Translations under genes and position numbers: made by a program
NCBI RefSeq assembly: GCF_000202635.1
Contig: NC_015125.1
Span: 1,612,001-1,676,000, forward strand
Reading direction: 5' to 3'
DNA length: 64,000 nt
From: Microbacterium testaceum StLB037
GTDB lineage: Bacteria > Actinomycetota > Actinomycetes > Actinomycetales > Microbacteriaceae
Shown: positions 62,701 to 64,000 of the stretch, piece after piece
How the letters are laid out: the number at the start of each line of letters is the position of its first letter
How positions within the stretch are numbered: position 1 is the stretch's first letter
Notes under the pieces: generated by a model
Databases searched by the model: none
What the model was told of the DNA's origin: nothing
Seen by the model: the letters and a program-made list of their open reading frames with translations, nothing else

Positions 62701-63274
62701 CACTGTGACGCATCCGCACGTCCGCCCCTTCGTGCCCTGGACGTCCACCGCGTCGGGGGGAGTCGCCGTGCTTGATGCGCTTCCGAGTCCATCTGCTGCT
62801 CAGCGGGTTCGCTCCGTCCTCGTGGAGGCGATCGTCGCCGAGGGGCCAATCTCGCGAGCACGCTTGGTGAGGCTGGTGGCGGAATCGTTCGGACTGTCTC
62901 GTGTGTCGGGGCCCCGGGCTGCGGCGATTCTTGGGCTGATCCCGGATGCTCACACCCGCCAGGGCGACGAGCAGTTCGCCTGGCCGGTGGACGTGGATGT
63001 CGCCACCTGGCGTGATCTTCGCACGAGTGCTTCGGGGGAGAGTCGACCGCTCGAGTCCGTGGCTCTGGAAGAGATCGCGAACGCGATGGCCGTTGTTGCT
63101 GAGCTCGGTGGTGGGGTGCGCGAGGACGAGATCAAGCGAGAAGCTCTGCGACTGCTCGGGGGGAAGCGGATGACGACGCAGATCTCCGAGCGACTCACCG
63201 AAGCATTGACGGTGGCGGTGGCGACCCGACGGGTCGAGCTCGCACCGTCGGGGGCCTATCTCGCTCGTTTCTGA
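56786..63274 (+). CDS. giant HEPN-transglutaminase-like-SF1 helicase-nuclease protein (Hhe-like antiviral)
   Basis: A 2162-residue protein. From the N-terminus: a Swt1-type HEPN domain (1-125) with RNKHAH (Arg98, His103); a Pro/Ser linker; a transglutaminase-like region (about 340-480) with Cys441 in LGTCLDTT and His467 in VDGHIFLGYW; a DUF4011 segment (about 590-660, NALLDLSLRNRLINF); superfamily I helicase core with Walker A GPPGTGKS (Lys905), DEAS box VVFDEASQI (about 1510), LSWHYRS, and VTRARRQV (about 1770); an MTES/Vsr-type nuclease domain (about 1825-1920, DFRIDL with Asp1853, then LLDGEGW, TVADRDGL, ERVWLPEWL); and a DUF3320 winged helix at the end. The order matches what I recall of the single-gene Hhe defence proteins. 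ATG 56786 is five bases after GGGGGA; GTG 56783 is next to it. Confidence 0.85.
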   Translation: MTIDTRRIIGESVDDLAEGLRPFIERVFAERLPGGPSWVQIVAHKDELAGRPTAHHHANDVGLMLRVMTEKLGNLGYPFDGHISRQATNWASEMREVRNKHAHQVEFSLAETYRALDSAELLLREVGAADEAQRIAARKPAVLSALGGGATGRSLPSPPSAPLPAPPISQLPSPPAVSSASTTEPVRPAGSDAVSAEPLTRRQRREQPETDALATPPAAASSARLSLDAVTELSYAMAHARIVPVQEIRVAYAGPELRGASLEIEAATATGSLGAPKVVILDLAPGLKTLAGLDLLSLDPAPMLQVDTEQPGSITLTLRGPDGTVIADHRHPVTVLAANQWIARELHLGLELLASFAQPQATALTPVLQRASDLVGQSSGRTDLDGYQSDNPARVDAMVAAIWDAVRELDIRYAEPPASWGLHGQKIRTPQEVLEGRLGTCLDTTLTLAALLEQIGINSTLWMVDGHIFLGYWRENGSLGLPATTDIEEAVNLTKLGRISLLETTQVTGGAASAPFETARATPRAYLEARRDEILGITDVRAARENGIFPLPSRRLGPDGEVTVVEYRPLDRVLAPFVADQRDAQGRAVAPPRVAQWKNALLDLSLRNRLINFTSRAGYQLAVPGAALGRLEDMINGGASVTLLASDDVPEIARERGIRFGRDRDEADREALLADKRQAHLTDVTQAAYTTRLRALAAKAKTVTEETGANNLYLAFGTLRWEFNDRQLQSPLVLVPVTLESVSRGQSFRLVLDEAGASTPNYCLLEKLKVSFGIEVPGLANPATDAAGIDLGAAFDAVRQAMVDAKRPFVVEDTVHLGILQFAKFRLWKDLDDNWEDLATNSLVTHLITSPNEAYIDDVPAPVDVDLDALSAQVPVSADSSQLEAVVEAVEGRTFVLEGPPGTGKSQTITNLLARSLASGKRVLFVAEKRAALEVVKDRLDAVGLGAFSLDLHDKGARPNAVREQLRAALDATARPDRAALSAQREAAESSRGALSRYAQRVHEPNAAGLSLYSARSQLLASAADIRPLDVPASLVASGDHIDELRSTLRELPAVSDLARPAATHPWGFVDDPDIDAVSLHSAARTFDDALAAVGPSELLSRVREPQQMEAWAGVARAPRHPLGALDRVQLPSIDDLLRRLAEAAAQPPAWLAQIDPRVLSRDVRDIHAAALAADASSFFGRKKRRRAVLAQFAADLRVEQTAIDLRGLSALTGVMAETAAQVDELRSVLQRQPVVVAAPDVNPYMPGAAEQVGAALTWVGWLSRTLASDASAAGDLRSDLRRVYETTAPDVASAERYAALAAAWRAVAAAAGGGASPHRLAVWTGEEGIASTWERTRTARNLATTEPVTLGRWIDLLRHVEPLRRHGMNHAREAILAGRVRADDAALAFDKGVAAASLDEREDATALSDFDPTAHNRTIARFAASSAAIRGELPRALPADILSQRRFDPTFDGGDMGALKRQLSRQRGGDSVRTLMDKYGDLITQITPCMLMSPESVARFFPARAGMFDIVVFDEASQIRVADAVGAMGRARSVVVVGDSKQMPPSTFAEVTADVDEAETEAGLVADEESILTECTQARVPSKWLSWHYRSQDEALIAFSNHQYYESRLSSFPAPLRDFSASAPDALAASKPDYGLSLVRVDGRFERSGARGVLRTNRVEAQTIVDEVIRRFAAAGDTAPSIGIITFNVQQRDLIDNMLRDAPDERIGRALDERDGLFVKNLESVQGDERDTILFSVAFSKNDRGMLPLNFGPLSRAGGERRLNVAVTRARRQVVLYASFDPAELRAEQTSARGLKDLKSYLELAARGVAPTDDSTSRAPVIDRHRDEIAAVLTERGLVVKTDVGLSDFRIDLTLASASDPAQPLIAVLLDGEGWRARRTVADRDGLPVDVLGKLMRWPGVERVWLPEWLDDADATADRLVAAVEAAKAGVRSVSDAPVERVENLDALPAEEPLEPPRGAMPAGQDDEDAVTVTHPHVRPFVPWTSTASGGVAVLDALPSPSAAQRVRSVLVEAIVAEGPISRARLVRLVAESFGLSRVSGPRAAAILGLIPDAHTRQGDEQFAWPVDVDVATWRDLRTSASGESRPLESVALEEIANAMAVVAELGGGVREDEIKREALRLLGGKRMTTQISERLTEALTVAVATRRVELAPSGAYLARF

Positions 63275-63333
63275 GTGGCCACGATCGATTTTGGACGACG
63301 GATAGAGTGACCTCGATCACGAGGGGGCGCAGT

Positions 63334-64000
63334 ATGGGGCGAGGGTTCGCTGTCATCGATCTCGAGACGACAGGTCTGTTTCCGCAGAAACACGATCGCA
63401 TCGTCGAGGTGGCGATCGTGCATGTCTCACCAGCAGGCGTCGTCGAGGGAGTCTGGGAAACACTCGTCAATCCGATGCGCGACATGGGCGCGCAGCGCAT
63501 CCACGGCATCAGTGCCGCTGCCGCCGCGCGAGCCCCGGAGTTCAGCGCACTCGCCCCGTCCATTGCCTCGCTGCTACGCGGGCGGGTGCCTGTCGCACAC
63601 AACGCCAGCTTCGACGCGCGATTCTTGGCCCACTCGATGGAGCACGCCGGACTGGCCTGCCCCGATCTTGCGTACTGGATGTGCACGATGCAGCTCGCGG
63701 GCACCTTCCTGCAGGGCAATCGCAGTCTCGCCGACTGCAGCGCGGCGATCGGATATGCCATGCAGAACGCCCATCGTGCTTCGGCGGATGCCCTCGCTGC
63801 GGCGGCACTCCTTCGCGCCTACCTCGGCGCGGGTCACGACCCCGCGTGGTGGGATGGTTGGCTCGCGACCCCGGGGGAGTGGCCGGATGAGCCGTTCGAC
63901 ACGACGGCCTGGCTGGCGCGCACGGACTCCGACACGGCGCCGCGGTCGGTTCTCGAGCGGTTGCACGTGGACGTCGCGACCGACGCCATCGACGACGGCG
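63334..64000 (+). CDS. DEDDh 3'-5' exonuclease (DnaQ-like), truncated by window end
   Basis: At least 222 residues, open to the window edge. ExoI motif FAVIDLETTG (Asp9, Glu11), ExoII AHNASFDARF, ExoIII HRASADALAAA with the catalytic His and Asp: the full DEDDh set of the DNA polymerase III epsilon/exonuclease group. After residue 175 a linker begins that may lead to a BRCT or other domain beyond the window. ATG 63334 follows GAGGGGGC. It lies 59 bp after the giant Hhe-like gene on the same strand and may belong to the same defence module, or be a house-keeping nuclease. Confidence 0.88.
   Translation, partial: MGRGFAVIDLETTGLFPQKHDRIVEVAIVHVSPAGVVEGVWETLVNPMRDMGAQRIHGISAAAAARAPEFSALAPSIASLLRGRVPVAHNASFDARFLAHSMEHAGLACPDLAYWMCTMQLAGTFLQGNRSLADCSAAIGYAMQNAHRASADALAAAALLRAYLGAGHDPAWWDGWLATPGEWPDEPFDTTAWLARTDSDTAPRSVLERLHVDVATDAIDDG

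Noticed and set aside
40000..64000. Prophage or integrative element
   Set aside because: The 47-64 kb stretch has defence-like and regulator genes, but no integrase, att duplication, tRNA or structural phage gene was found.

Overview
The window is a high-GC actinobacterial chromosome segment. I infer a member of the Microbacteriaceae, most likely a Microbacterium-like species. Grounds: strongly G/C-ending codons, many GTG starts, an actinobacterial gene order (parAB, then trxA/trxB/murJ/DUF6049 and cca; rpsF-ssb-rpsR-rplI-dnaB), DUF families typical of this group, and many genes whose start codon sits six bases after a TANNNT box, which suggests leaderless transcripts. No rRNA, tRNA, insertion sequence, integrase or CRISPR array was seen.

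Layout. 1-3.7 kb is the origin-proximal partition locus: three perfect parS sites, parA and parB. 4.0-12.5 kb holds a leftward DUF6049-murJ-trxB-trxA group and rightward methyltransferase and cca genes. 12.5-14.0 kb is a PadR-controlled membrane-protein operon ending in a probable 28-residue gene. 14.3-20.1 kb is an alcohol/aldehyde oxidation locus (zinc alcohol dehydrogenase, GAF-domain regulator, aldehyde dehydrogenase, DUF779 protein). 20.2-25.8 kb combines a small accessory patch (secreted cysteine-containing protein plus tiny membrane protein, a decayed response-regulator remnant) with a DesKR-like two-component system and ABC exporter. 25.8-28.7 kb is a three-gene operon containing a probable AbaSI/PvuRts1I-type modification-dependent nuclease. 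28.75-32.0 kb is an ESX-flavoured operon (DUF6507, DUF1023 hydrolase, two paralogous lipoproteins).

32.2-41.1 kb is mostly metabolic: ATP-grasp ligase plus O-acetylhomoserine sulfhydrylase, two flavin-dependent monooxygenases, a phosphotransferase, a hydroxybutyrate-type SDR, and two paralogous membrane proteins. 41.2-47.0 kb is the conserved rpsF-ssb-rpsR-rplI ... dnaB region, with an amidohydrolase and a cupin inserted and four DnaA boxes in front of dnaB. 47.1-56.6 kb is a variable stretch: an orphan protein with a HEPN-like motif, a MarR/VOC/ribA unit, two TetR units with clear operator-like sites, an Imm70 protein and a GIY-YIG nuclease. 56.8-64 kb is dominated by a 2162-residue HEPN/helicase/nuclease protein resembling the Hhe antiviral family, followed by a DEDDh exonuclease cut by the window edge.

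The best candidates for unusual biology are the giant HEPN-helicase-nuclease protein, the AbaSI-like nuclease operon, the secreted-protein/membrane-protein pair at 20.2-21.4 kb, the ESX-like lipoprotein module, the DnaA-box cluster before dnaB, and a genome-level signal: the word GGATGCC/GGCATCC recurs far too often in both orientations, in genes and in terminator stems alike.
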